64,000 nt of DNA from contig CALUKX010000003.1 of assembly GCA_944321335.1 (NCBI GenBank), forward strand, positions 1 through 64,000, in the 5' to 3' direction. A model generated the notes under the pieces. That model was given only the letters and a program-made list of their open reading frames with translations, was not told where the DNA came from and did no database searches. This DNA comes from an uncultured Phocaeicola sp. Lineage in GTDB: Bacteria; Bacteroidota; Bacteroidia; Bacteroidales; Bacteroidaceae. This document shows, piece by piece, positions 38,095 through 51,492 of this stretch. Both the position numbers and the translations under genes were made by a program. Positions within the stretch are counted from its first letter, which is position 1, and every line of letters starts with the position of its first letter.

Positions 38095-39687
38095 TTAATA
38101 TCCCGGATTCTGGACAAGGTTACTATTGGCGTTCATATCATCGCTCGGGATAGCGAAGATGTTCAGGTTTGCCGAGAAGGTTGTTCCTTCTTTTACGCCA
38201 CCTTTCCATTGCCATTTGTAAGAGTTATTGCCTCCGAAATAGCCGTAGCGGATCAAGTCTGTACGGCGACGTCCTTCAAAGTAGAATTCACGTGACCATT
38301 CGTCCAAAATGTCGTCCAATGTATAGGTAGAGCGGGTGGCTGCATGTGCACGATTACGGATTGCATCGATGGCATTCTTACCTTCAGCTGTAACAGTTCC
38401 TCCGTTTGCACGTGCTGTAGCTTCTGCGTAAGTCAGATAGGCTTCGGCTACACGCATCAGGAAGAAGTCCGTATCGATGAACTGTGAATTGTGTGGAGTG
38501 CCGCCGTCGGAATAGACGTTAGTAAATTTAGCAACCGAGAATCCGCTGGTAAATTCAGTCGGAGTTTCGACACTCAAAGTACGATCTACTCCATAAAATA
38601 AAGCGCGATCATCTTTAGCTGCCGTTACCATATCGGTGGTTGTGGCGTTAGGAGCTGTACCGTTTGGGAAGAACTTGTCGACCAGATCCTGACGAGCACG
38701 ATTGCCTGCCCATGTCTCGGTGGTTCCAAAGTTGCCCATATCAGCCTGTATAGTACTTGCAATCAGGAAGAGTGAAGTACCCCAACTGGTTGTAGTTGTT
38801 CCATCCTGCAATAATGGAAGAATAGCTTCACAGGATGAACCGTTTTCACCATTATTACCCATGAACAGCATCTGGTAAGCGCTATATCCGTTGCTTCCGT
38901 CTGTAAAGAGGGTGTAGCCTGAATTCATTACTTTTTCTGCATATTCTGCCGCTTTACTCCATTGTGCTGTGCCTGTATAGATCTCAGCATTCAGATAGAG
39001 TCGTGACAACAACATCCACAATGCAGCCTTGTCTGCACGTCCATATCCTTCATCACCAAACTTCTTGGCTTTGGGTTCGCTCATATCAGGTTCGATTTCA
39101 AGCAGTTCTGTTTCCAACCAATTGTAGAGCTCCTGACGGGTGGTCTGTTGCGGTGCTTCTGAAGATACGGTCAGAGGGAACGGTACATTTCCCCAACAGT
39201 CCATCAGGTGATAATAATAGAGTGCACGAAGAAATCGTACTTCTGCGGTCATTGTAGCATCATAGCCGGAGGAAGTTTCCAAATAGTGATTGCAGACAGA
39301 AATTCCGAAATAGAGACGGTTATAGAAACCGTTCAGCATCGGATGGCTGGAACTCCAACTATTGTAGTTGAAGGCAGGAATACCTTCATCACCCCAGCAG
39401 CAGATTGCCTCATCGGTCGTTAGTTCGTTAGCATTGAAGAGCTGGCGGACGAAACCTGTGGTACCTCCATCCAAACGGTCGATATCACAATCGCCGTTGG
39501 CTCCGCCGTTACCTGGCATTGCCAGATTAGCATAACATTTGTTGAAAAGTCCCACTGCATCCGCAGTCATCACTGTACTCGGGTCAATAGGCGTTACATC
39601 CAAATCGCCGACGCACGAAGTGGTACCCAATGTTGCCAGACAGAGAGTTGCAACAGGGAGTATAGATTTGATATATCTGAATTTCAT
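38095..39687 (-). CDS. susD: Starch-binding lipoprotein SusD
   Basis: 530 aa (551 in B. thetaiotaomicron). The lipoprotein signal ends LGTTSCVGDLDVTPID (Cys25). The SusD/RagB helical (TPR-like) fold is recognisable by RFLRALYYYHLMDCWGNVPF and, near the C terminus, REFYFEGRRRTDLIRYG. SusD forms the lid on SusC and binds helical malto-oligosaccharides at the outer surface. It follows susC after 18 bases. Confidence 0.94.
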   Translation of the reverse strand: MKFRYIKSILPVATLCLATLGTTSCVGDLDVTPIDPSTVMTADAVGLFNKCYANLAMPGNGGANGDCDIDRLDGGTTGFVRQLFNANELTTDEAICCWGDEGIPAFNYNSWSSSHPMLNGFYNRLYFGISVCNHYLETSSGYDATMTAEVRFLRALYYYHLMDCWGNVPFPLTVSSEAPQQTTRQELYNWLETELLEIEPDMSEPKAKKFGDEGYGRADKAALWMLLSRLYLNAEIYTGTAQWSKAAEYAEKVMNSGYTLFTDGSNGYSAYQMLFMGNNGENGSSCEAILPLLQDGTTTTSWGTSLFLIASTIQADMGNFGTTETWAGNRARQDLVDKFFPNGTAPNATTTDMVTAAKDDRALFYGVDRTLSVETPTEFTSGFSVAKFTNVYSDGGTPHNSQFIDTDFFLMRVAEAYLTYAEATARANGGTVTAEGKNAIDAIRNRAHAATRSTYTLDDILDEWSREFYFEGRRRTDLIRYGYFGGNNSYKWQWKGGVKEGTTFSANLNIFAIPSDDMNANSNLVQNPGY

Positions 39688-39705
39688 AATATACTATTTA
39701 TTTGG

Positions 39706-42700
39706 TTAAAAATTAAGGTTCAAACCAACGAGGAATGAGATAGGACGTGGATAAAGATTATTATCAATTCCATATTTCATTCCATATGTATCGGGATAAG
39801 CAACTTCCGGATCAATTCCGTCGTAACCGGTAATGGTAAATACATTACTTACTGAAAAGTAGATACGACCACTTATACCGTTATAGGATGCAGTCTTAAA
39901 CAGTTTGTCAAAAGAGTACCCTAATGTGATATTATCGCATTTTAGGTAAGAAGCATTCTGTACCCAGTAATCGGATAATGCGTTGTCATAAGTCTTCCAT
40001 CCCATTGCTACAGAGTTAGGTAAACAATTCTGCATATATCCGTATGAACTGTCGTAACGCTTGTCGATGTTGGCGAAACCGTCAGCTGTATCATTGAATA
40101 CATAATTACCGATGCTGGCACGGAGTGAGAAGCCAAAGTCCCAGTTCTTATAAGTAAGGCGTGAACTCAGGCCGGCAGTCCAAGGAGCCCACGGGCTCTT
40201 GTAGCAATAAAGGTCATCCTGATTGATCTGTCCGTCACCGTTACGATCTACATAAACTCCTTCGATTGGCATACCTTTGTCATCATAAACCTGCTGATAT
40301 ACATAATAAGAATATGACGGTTTTCCAACGATGTGAGCTTGGCAGTTGTTCCCTGTACCAGAAGAAATTCCACCTACAGATACATAATAACCTTCATCGT
40401 TCTTTACTAATTCGGTAATCTTGTTCTCGTTGTACGTAGCATTTGCTGTGATTTCCCAATACCAATCATTCTTTTGGATTGGACGCCAGGTCAAAGAGAT
40501 TTCAACACCTTGATTTTCCAGTGAACCGATATTCGATTGTACTTGATTTCGGAAGTTGGAACCTGCCGGCACTGATACGGTATTGATAAGATCGGTTGTC
40601 TTGCGGAAATAATAGTCCACGCTACCGCTCAGTTTGTTGTTGAAGAATGCGAAATCGATACCGGCATTATAGGTTGTGGTCGTTTCCCATTTCAGGTCCT
40701 TGTTATAGGCATTTGGACGGTATAATGCTCCGTTACCTATAATAGGGTAATAGCTGTCTGGTACAGTGTTAATATTATATGATGCGAAATAGTTATAGTC
40801 ACCGATACCTTCCTGTTGACCGGTTTTTCCATAACCCAAACGAAGTTTTAAATCAGTGATAGCATCCACATTTTTTAGAAATGCTTCTTCCTTAATTTTC
40901 CATCCGAACGCGAATGACGGGAAGAGTGCCCAATGGTCTTTAAATCGGGAAGAACCATCGTAACGAAGGGTTGCAGTGAAGAGGTAACGATCCATCAGCG
41001 AGTAGTTGGCACGCCCGAAGAAACTGACCAAATAGCTCTCACTTGCAGCATCTTTATAGGTATAATTGTATTTTGAACCTGCTCTAGGAACACCATTTTC
41101 ATCAGTAGAAAGATTACTTTCCGGATAAATACCATAGAATTCATTGTTGGTTTCATTGTGAAAGTGCTGCCATTCATAACCTCCCATGATATCAAAATGG
41201 TGCTTGTCATTAAAATCTTTGTAGTACTGGATGTAAGCGTTGTATGAAAGGTTGTATTTGTCAATTTCTTCGTAACCGTAACGTCCGTAGTAGGTGTCAC
41301 TGCCAAAACTGCTCGGTGATGTGTTCAAGGTCTGTTTACCAGTAGAGAAATCACCTCCGAAGTTCATGTGAATACGTAAGTCTTCCAGTCCATGTACCTT
41401 ATAATCCACTTCCACATTGCCGACGAAAGATTTTGATTTGGCGCGTTCGTCCTGCATGTTGAGCAAGGATACTGGATTGCCTACCGCATTTCGTTCGGAA
41501 GTATATGCCCAGTTCGGGTCATTCAGTTCTGAACCGTTCTTTACCCATTGGAAATAACCGCCAAAGTTACTGAACTTCGGATCATCGGAGAATACATCTT
41601 GTGTCGGGTCCATGCGGACTGCTGCACTGATGGCTCCAGTATTTGCATAACGTGTCTTTGCAATCATACCTTTACCGCTGATATTGAAAGTCAGATGATC
41701 ATCCAAGAATTTTGGATTGAGGTTTAAACCTACAGTGTAGCGTTCGAAGTTGGAAGTCTTCAAAACACCGTCTTGATTGGTATAACCCAATGACAAACGG
41801 TAAGGCATATTCTTCAGACCGCCGGTTATAGTTACATTATGATCGTGACTGATGGCTGTCTGATAAATCTGGTCCTGCCAGTCGGTATTGTTGTATAGGT
41901 AACGGCCGTCTTCTGTCATCAGATAATTACCATCGGCATCAGTACGTTTTTTGATAAGATTCCATGCATCACTACCTACGCCATAATAGTTCTCAACGAA
42001 TTCACCGTATGCTTGTCCGTCAAGTACATCAAGTGTTTTGTGTACTTTACTAATAGAGATATTACCACTATACGATACTTTCGGAGCTTGGGCTGCCGAA
42101 CCTTTCTTGGTAGTGATGATGATGACACCGTTAGAACCACGTGAACCGTAGATTGCTGTAGCGGATGCATCCTTCAATACGGTAAACGTTTCGATATCGG
42201 CAGGGTTAACCATAGATAAGGCATTCGACAAACCTTTTACACCATTGTTGTCCATTGCCAGACCATCGATCACTATCAACGGATCGTTTGACGCATTCAG
42301 TGATGAACCACCACGGATACGGATGCTGGCACCTGCACCCGGAGCACCACTTGAAGAGGTTACGTTTACACCAGCAATTTTACCCTGCATCATATCCTGA
42401 GCGTTGGTAACCAAACCACGGTTCTTTTCATCCGGCTTCATGGCTGTAACCGAACCGGTAAGGTCGTTCTTACGTGCTACACCGTAACCGATGACTACAA
42501 CGTCTTCCAACACTTCCGAGTCGTCTTCCAGTACGACATTCAATGTCGGAGCGGCTGCCAGTTCCTGGGTCTTGTAGCCGATGAATGAGATAACGATGAT
42601 ATCGCCTTTATTGGCTTGAAGAGTAAAGTTACCGTCGAAGTCGGTAATGGTACCATTTGTGGTGCCTTTCACCACGATATTGGCGCCTATTACGCCTTCC

Positions 42701-42828
42701 CCTGCTTTGTCTTTTACGTTACCCTTTACTGTGAGGGCCTGCGCAAAAGCTTGGACTGAAATAAGCATTCCTGCCAACCATAATAGGAGGAACTTGCTTG
42801 TTCTTTTCATAAAACTGTTTGCATTCAT
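39706..42828 (-). CDS. susC: Starch TonB-dependent transporter SusC
   Basis: 1040 aa from the ATG at 42828; an ATG six codons later (42810, MKRTSKFLLL) is an equally good choice, while the most upstream in-frame ATG (42891) would add 21 non-signal residues. A signal peptide is followed by a carboxypeptidase-D-like domain (LTVKGNVKDKAGEGVIGANIVVKG), a TonB-box-like stretch (EDVVVIGYGVARKND), a plug domain (IRIRGGSSLNASNDPLIVIDG) and a 22-strand barrel ending FLVGLNLNF. It imports malto-oligosaccharides. The 140-base gap to susB holds an 18-base direct repeat. Confidence 0.95.
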   Translation of the reverse strand: MNANSFMKRTSKFLLLWLAGMLISVQAFAQALTVKGNVKDKAGEGVIGANIVVKGTTNGTITDFDGNFTLQANKGDIIVISFIGYKTQELAAAPTLNVVLEDDSEVLEDVVVIGYGVARKNDLTGSVTAMKPDEKNRGLVTNAQDMMQGKIAGVNVTSSSGAPGAGASIRIRGGSSLNASNDPLIVIDGLAMDNNGVKGLSNALSMVNPADIETFTVLKDASATAIYGSRGSNGVIIITTKKGSAAQAPKVSYSGNISISKVHKTLDVLDGQAYGEFVENYYGVGSDAWNLIKKRTDADGNYLMTEDGRYLYNNTDWQDQIYQTAISHDHNVTITGGLKNMPYRLSLGYTNQDGVLKTSNFERYTVGLNLNPKFLDDHLTFNISGKGMIAKTRYANTGAISAAVRMDPTQDVFSDDPKFSNFGGYFQWVKNGSELNDPNWAYTSERNAVGNPVSLLNMQDERAKSKSFVGNVEVDYKVHGLEDLRIHMNFGGDFSTGKQTLNTSPSSFGSDTYYGRYGYEEIDKYNLSYNAYIQYYKDFNDKHHFDIMGGYEWQHFHNETNNEFYGIYPESNLSTDENGVPRAGSKYNYTYKDAASESYLVSFFGRANYSLMDRYLFTATLRYDGSSRFKDHWALFPSFAFGWKIKEEAFLKNVDAITDLKLRLGYGKTGQQEGIGDYNYFASYNINTVPDSYYPIIGNGALYRPNAYNKDLKWETTTTYNAGIDFAFFNNKLSGSVDYYFRKTTDLINTVSVPAGSNFRNQVQSNIGSLENQGVEISLTWRPIQKNDWYWEITANATYNENKITELVKNDEGYYVSVGGISSGTGNNCQAHIVGKPSYSYYVYQQVYDDKGMPIEGVYVDRNGDGQINQDDLYCYKSPWAPWTAGLSSRLTYKNWDFGFSLRASIGNYVFNDTADGFANIDKRYDSSYGYMQNCLPNSVAMGWKTYDNALSDYWVQNASYLKCDNITLGYSFDKLFKTASYNGISGRIYFSVSNVFTITGYDGIDPEVAYPDTYGMKYGIDNNLYPRPISFLVGLNLNF

Positions 42829-42859
42829 ATTATTAAATTTGAAGTTAGTATCCAATAAA

Positions 42860-42936
42860 AAATACCTATTGAAAACTTCTTTTTTCTGCATTACCCTTTT
42901 TGCTATGAAATCTATATGAAATACCTATTGAAAACT
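42860..42936. repeat. 18-base direct repeat pair in the susB-susC gap
   Basis: AAATACCTATTGAAAACT occurs exactly at 42860-42877 and again at 42919-42936, 59 bases apart, with unrelated flanks. It lies upstream of susC in the transcribed gap after susB. It may be a regulatory protein site or an RNA element. No TAnnTTTG promoter was seen in this gap. Confidence 0.7.
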
Positions 42937-42968
42937 ACTACTAATTAACCTTATCTTAACCTGTTATG

Positions 42969-45324
<2,356 letters not shown>

Positions 45325-45325
45325 A

Positions 45326-47329
<2,004 letters not shown>

Positions 47330-47332
47330 AAA

Positions 47333-47386
47333 GAATCATCTCCGTATGATTGCAACAGGGGTATTGCAATTCTCGGGAGATGATTC
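47333..47386 (-). terminator. Terminator of the LruC-type gene
   Basis: Outer 11-bp perfect stem (GAATCATCTCC 47333-47343, GGAGATGATTC 47376-47386) with an inner 7-bp stem (ATTGCAA / TTGCAAT). On the minus strand a TTTTTT run follows directly. It separates the LruC-type gene from susA, so the two have independent transcripts. Confidence 0.85.
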
Positions 47387-47422
47387 GGGGCGTGCGTTCA
47401 CGCGCAGAGGGGGAAATGTTGC

Positions 47423-49777
47423 TTATTGGTTGTCGTTACTTGCTGTTATGTCGAATGAGAAACTGACCAAATGTTCGTTCACCTTATCGTTCATCCAACT
47501 GGCATTGCCGTAGTTGTCGGCCCCCCAACCGTTTTCCGACTTGATAAGAGGATAGGCATCGTAAATGTGATGGGTCTCTTTCGGCCATTGCCACTGACCT
47601 TCAATGATGATTGCCTGGGGAACTTTTCCGCCTTCCTGTGGTGGGGTTACTTCGTAATAGGTTTCGTCGGAACGTGTTACTTTTATCTTGAATTGTCCGA
47701 CACCTGTTGCGGGAGAGAGGGTAAAATTCTCGCCTACCTCGAGTTGTGAATGGAGAAGCTTATATTCCCCAGTATCTTTTCCTGACATGCCTTCTTTTGA
47801 GGCTTCGGTATTGATCATCACTTTATAGCCTGTGCTGGCAAGGGCTTTATGGACTTCATCGCCCAATTGTGTGCCCCCGTAATATAAATAAGTTTCCAAC
47901 GTTCCGCCGGCTGCCATCAGATATACATCAGCCTTGGTGTTTCCGGTTGTCTTGGCATATTTCACATACAGAACCACATCATTGAAGTCGAAGTCGCCCA
48001 ATGTTCCCATATCCTCAAAAGCTATGGTCCAGATATAGGGCTCCGCTTCCGTTGCTTTGGTGAGGATTTCCGCAGGGGTAGCCATGAGATACATGATGTC
48101 GTTACAGTCATTGTCGCTATAACAGATGTAATATTGTTTTGAATTTAAATCATAGGTTTTGTTTTCCCACCAGTTCGTGCTGTTTTTTTCTGTGGCATTG
48201 TCTTCCAGTCCTATCAGTACACGTGTCATTGTTTTTCCTTTGTAGGTGATATCGGCTTTCTTCACAGCCGAGTATACCCTGTCTGTATATCCTTCCTTGT
48301 TCATACTCTTCAGTGAATAGAGTTTTTCTCCATTGTTCCAGACATAGTTATGATGCGTATTTCTTCCTGTACTTTTTGTGTAGATACCCAGACGGAAGTC
48401 GGGCTCTGCACCATTATTTGCGTTTTTGTAAGCCTGATAAGGCACCTGAATGATGATAGGCCGTGCTTGTAGGTACCATTCCTCGTTGGAATTGTTGTCA
48501 TAGCGGCTACCATAATAGGGTTTATTATCGCTCTTCTTGGCATCGTAATAGTTCTGTTTGAGATGTTGCATGTGCATGTTTATAATTTCCGCCTTGTTCT
48601 GTTGTTCATTCTTGAGGACTACACGCATGTGCGACACTTTGGGTGGATTGTTGTAAATCTGCCACAGAAAGTTGGCCAGGTCGTAGTTGGGTTGTTCGTC
48701 CCAGTCATCGTAAAGATTTGTACTATTGGCGGCATCTGCAATTTCTCCTTTGGTGTTATAGAATACACCTTCGGCCAATGCGTTCTTGTTGGAGGCCGAA
48801 GGGGTAGGATTCTGTTTGGCATCGTACACAAAAAAACCGAGATCCTGCGACCAGTTACCGCCGGCCCATATCGGATAGAGGACTACATAAGATCCCTGAA
48901 TCTTGAGTTCGAAATCGGTTTTTAGCGATTCGCCGTTTGATACGGCTGCCTTACCTTCGGGAAAGTGTCCCGGTGCACTTTCCGTACCGATTAGGTCCTC
49001 GTATGTAATGGGGACATCGGTATAATATTCACATGCCCTGATATTGTTTCTGGTGTCGTAGGGATTGGCTGCATTGACGTAATTATTGGACTGATATCCT
49101 TGCTGTATCTGGGTGTTGTAAGCACTGCTGTTTGCAATGTATGAGTACTGATTGGGGTAATGTTCTTCATTGTCGAATGTCCAATATTTCACATCTCCGG
49201 CACCTATTGAACCGGCATTTTTCACATCGCTTTGGATATAAGAGTCAGTATTGGCCACAATCTTGTTTACCAAAGCATCCAGCTTTTCGTTCCCGGTAGG
49301 ATTTACATCGAGCGATGTAGCCCTGCTCATGTTGCCTGTTGCGCTCGTATAGCCAAAGTCGACATTGAATGTGTTGTCGTTTATAACAGCTTCACGTTGC
49401 GCACACATCTTGTCGGGGAATACACATTCCACGTAAGCTACAGTCTGTTTTCTCGGCATATCAAATGTAAAGGAATTGCTGCTGTTGTCGGCTACCTTAA
49501 AATCGGCTAATAGGTAAACCTCTTCATGATTGGCCGGATTGCCTGTCAATACATGGATGTTGACAGAATCTTTACCCCCATAGCCTACTGTTACATTCAT
49601 TGTTATCTGTCTGGCCATACTCCAAGTCTCGTTTGGATCTACTTTACCGAATGCATCTGTCCATAATTTTGCATATTGGGCATCGTTGATGTTATCGGTC
49701 AGATAGATGTCTTCATTTTTACAACTGCCAACTAAGGCAGTGAGTATTCCTAAGAAAATCAATCTGTTTTTTTTCAT
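47423..49777 (-). CDS. LruC/DUF4842-domain surface lipoprotein
   Basis: 784 aa from the ATG at 49777 (MKKNRLIFLGILTALVGSCKNEDIYL); an upstream in-frame ATG would put 23 residues before the lipoprotein signal. The Cys is residue 19 and acidic residues follow. The N-terminal domain contains WSMARQITMNVTVGYGGKDSVNIHVLTG. The C-terminal part has the LruC/DUF4842 pattern WTIAFEDMGTLGDFDFNDVVLYVKYAK, where the Asp/Asn cluster may bind calcium. Its function is not established. It is the gene next to susA, ends at a strong terminator, and has boxes upstream like those of susA and susB. I infer starch-linked expression. Confidence 0.78.
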   Translation of the reverse strand: MKKNRLIFLGILTALVGSCKNEDIYLTDNINDAQYAKLWTDAFGKVDPNETWSMARQITMNVTVGYGGKDSVNIHVLTGNPANHEEVYLLADFKVADNSSNSFTFDMPRKQTVAYVECVFPDKMCAQREAVINDNTFNVDFGYTSATGNMSRATSLDVNPTGNEKLDALVNKIVANTDSYIQSDVKNAGSIGAGDVKYWTFDNEEHYPNQYSYIANSSAYNTQIQQGYQSNNYVNAANPYDTRNNIRACEYYTDVPITYEDLIGTESAPGHFPEGKAAVSNGESLKTDFELKIQGSYVVLYPIWAGGNWSQDLGFFVYDAKQNPTPSASNKNALAEGVFYNTKGEIADAANSTNLYDDWDEQPNYDLANFLWQIYNNPPKVSHMRVVLKNEQQNKAEIINMHMQHLKQNYYDAKKSDNKPYYGSRYDNNSNEEWYLQARPIIIQVPYQAYKNANNGAEPDFRLGIYTKSTGRNTHHNYVWNNGEKLYSLKSMNKEGYTDRVYSAVKKADITYKGKTMTRVLIGLEDNATEKNSTNWWENKTYDLNSKQYYICYSDNDCNDIMYLMATPAEILTKATEAEPYIWTIAFEDMGTLGDFDFNDVVLYVKYAKTTGNTKADVYLMAAGGTLETYLYYGGTQLGDEVHKALASTGYKVMINTEASKEGMSGKDTGEYKLLHSQLEVGENFTLSPATGVGQFKIKVTRSDETYYEVTPPQEGGKVPQAIIIEGQWQWPKETHHIYDAYPLIKSENGWGADNYGNASWMNDKVNEHLVSFSFDITASNDNQ

Positions 49778-49843
49778 AGACATCGATTTAGATTGGTATT
49801 TATTTTTTATTTGTGTGATTTGTCGGTTGTTTATTGACACTTG

Positions 49844-49981
49844 CAAATTTCTATATCAATATTGCATCATTTCCGCTTAATAATGAAAAAGTAAATTCCG
49901 ACTATCTTATATTTGTTTTTAAACGATTGAATATTAATAGTTTGAATAGTTTGATGATTGATGAAAAATATAAATATTATG
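49844..49981 (-). promoter_or_regulatory. Candidate boxes upstream of the LruC-type gene (weaker match)
   Basis: A -7-like GAAATTTG on minus (49851-49844, one mismatch to TAnnTTTG), a proximal box-like TGAAAAAGTAAAT (49884-49896) with its core 39 bases upstream, and an excellent distal box TGAAAAATATAAATA (from 49962). The cores are 79 bases apart instead of 66-67, about one helical turn more. Confidence 0.4.
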
Positions 49982-50024
49982 TAAGTTATAATTACATTTT
50001 CATTAGGGTTTTCTCTGCTTTTCT

Positions 50025-50035
50025 TGAGGGTGAAA
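50025..50035 (+). repeat. Target site duplication, left copy
   Basis: TGAGGGTGAAA, repeated at 51357-51367 on the other side of the IS element. Eleven bases is within the range known for IS4-family elements. Confidence 0.75.
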
Positions 50036-51356
50036 CATTAGTGTCCAATAAAAATGGACTAGTAAAAAATTTAATCAAATAGTCCTTCAAAAAGGGAACA
50101 ATCGAGTTCTTTGACATCATTGAAATTAGTCTTATCGAACAGGTCACGTAAGTGGGTTTTGTCCGTTAGAGAGATACTTAGAATCTGCAAAACTTCGTAA
50201 GTTGAGCGTTTCAATTGCATATCGTGTTGAACTATAGCTACAAGACAGTAAGTAATGATCGCCACACTGATTTGAATGCGGACAGCGTTTTCTGTTGTAC
50301 CCCAGAACCTCTTTATTTTAAGGTGTTGCTTTAGCCATTTGAAAAAGAGCTCGACCAACCACCTTTTCTTATAGAGATTGGCAATATCCAATGCAGAGAC
50401 ATGTGTTGCATTCGTTAGGAAAATAAACTCACGGTCATCCTCTTCATCGTAGTAACGAATGAGTCGAAATGACTCGGGATATTTCTTCTCTGAGAGATAT
50501 CCCCTCAGTTTCACTTCAGCATCGGTCAGTACATACTTAGGCATCCTGCGCTTCCATTTAACCGTTGTACATTTCAAGTTCGTCTTAGCTCTGACAACGA
50601 AAAAGGAACCTGTCAGGTGAATCCGATATAGTTCCTTAAAAGAGTCATAAGCCCTGTCGAATATATAATAAGCATTTGGTTCATAATGGATTGAGTACAT
50701 CGCCGTAGAGTCATGTTTCGATGCTGCGGTTACAGTATAGAAGGCAGGAACTTGTGCTTCAATGTCATATAAGACATGAGCTTTGACACCTCCTTTCTTT
50801 CTTCGGAACTTCGCCCATGGAAATGTGGCTAGACACAACGGAATAGTTGTTGAATCAAAAGCATACTTATTTCCTGGAATTTCCAAGATATTGGTTGCTC
50901 GCTTTTCGCAAGCTTCCTTCATTATATAGAATGCGAAGTCTTCAAAGATTCTGTAGTCACGATTCTGATTAGCATAAGCGAGGGTGGCTTTGGCTATTGG
51001 ATTGCGTCCCAAGCCAAGATGATATTGCTTGGAACGATGCGCTTCAAAAGCTACAATTAGGTCGCGAAGGCTCTCACGATTGCTCAGTTGTCCGAACATC
51101 ATAGCAAGTAACTGATTCCAGCAAGTGAATTGCTTCACATAGCGATTACCATCATACCTGCGAACGAAGTTGTTGAACTGTGTTCTGTTCAGAAAAGCGG
51201 TAAGTTGAGCGAATACGTATTTATCTTGGTTCATAAGCAGTCTTCAATTTGACCGCTAAGCTACAAATTCAAATCCGTTTCATTCAGAAATACCACTTAA
51301 AATACTGTATTTCAATAATTTCAAAGACCGATTAGCCAACTTTTATTGGACAGTAG
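50036..51356 (-). mobile_element. IS4-family insertion sequence
   Basis: About 1.32 kb. Near each end lies an imperfect terminal inverted repeat: TGTCCAATAAAA starts at 50042 on plus and at 51352 on minus, and similarity continues for about 22 bases with 5 mismatches. It carries one transposase gene filling most of the length. The flanking 11-base direct repeat indicates a clean and probably recent insertion into the gap between the LruC-type gene and the SusR-type regulator. The exact outermost bases are uncertain by a few positions. Confidence 0.85.
50071..51234 (-). CDS. IS4-family transposase (DUF4372 N-terminal domain)
   Basis: 387 aa. The N-terminal DUF4372-type domain (FNNFVRRYDGNRYVKQFTCWNQLLAMMFGQLSNRESLRDL) is followed by a DDE domain with Asp127 (KYAFDSTTIPLC), Asp193 (YIFDRAYDSF) and Glu295 in KKRWLVELFFKWLKQHLKIKRFWG, the Y-(2)-R-(3)-E-(6)-K type signature of IS4 enzymes. 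The frame is intact and the protein full length, so the element may be active. Confidence 0.93.
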   Translation of the reverse strand: MNQDKYVFAQLTAFLNRTQFNNFVRRYDGNRYVKQFTCWNQLLAMMFGQLSNRESLRDLIVAFEAHRSKQYHLGLGRNPIAKATLAYANQNRDYRIFEDFAFYIMKEACEKRATNILEIPGNKYAFDSTTIPLCLATFPWAKFRRKKGGVKAHVLYDIEAQVPAFYTVTAASKHDSTAMYSIHYEPNAYYIFDRAYDSFKELYRIHLTGSFFVVRAKTNLKCTTVKWKRRMPKYVLTDAEVKLRGYLSEKKYPESFRLIRYYDEEDDREFIFLTNATHVSALDIANLYKKRWLVELFFKWLKQHLKIKRFWGTTENAVRIQISVAIITYCLVAIVQHDMQLKRSTYEVLQILSISLTDKTHLRDLFDKTNFNDVKELDCSLFEGLFD

Positions 51357-51367
51357 TGAGGGTGAAA
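51357..51367 (+). repeat. Target site duplication, right copy
   Basis: TGAGGGTGAAA, identical to 50025-50035. Removing the element and one copy would restore one continuous intergenic sequence. Confidence 0.75.
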
Positions 51368-51391
51368 TTTTATTTTTTTGAATAATTTGTT

Positions 51392-51399
51392 TATTTTTG
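51392..51399 (+). promoter_or_regulatory. -7 element before the SusR-type gene
   Basis: TATTTTTG matches TAnnTTTG about 94 bases before the start codon. The expected -33 position lies at about 51368-51372, directly beside the IS junction; no good TTTG is seen there. Confidence 0.35.
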
Positions 51400-51492
51400 A
51401 GCGTGTGTTTCATGACTGCAGGAAATTTGAGGAGGGAAATTTTAGGTGGTTGGTTTCACACCTTTGTTGTATCAGTACTTATTTAAGAACCT

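Noticed and set aside
42829..42891. Most upstream start for susC
   Set aside because: The added residues do not form a signal peptide and run through the direct repeat; a start at 42828 or 42810 gives a proper signal.
49834..50082. 82-codon plus-strand frame reaching into the IS element
   Set aside because: AT-rich frame crossing the IS boundary and the target duplication, with no recognisable protein features.
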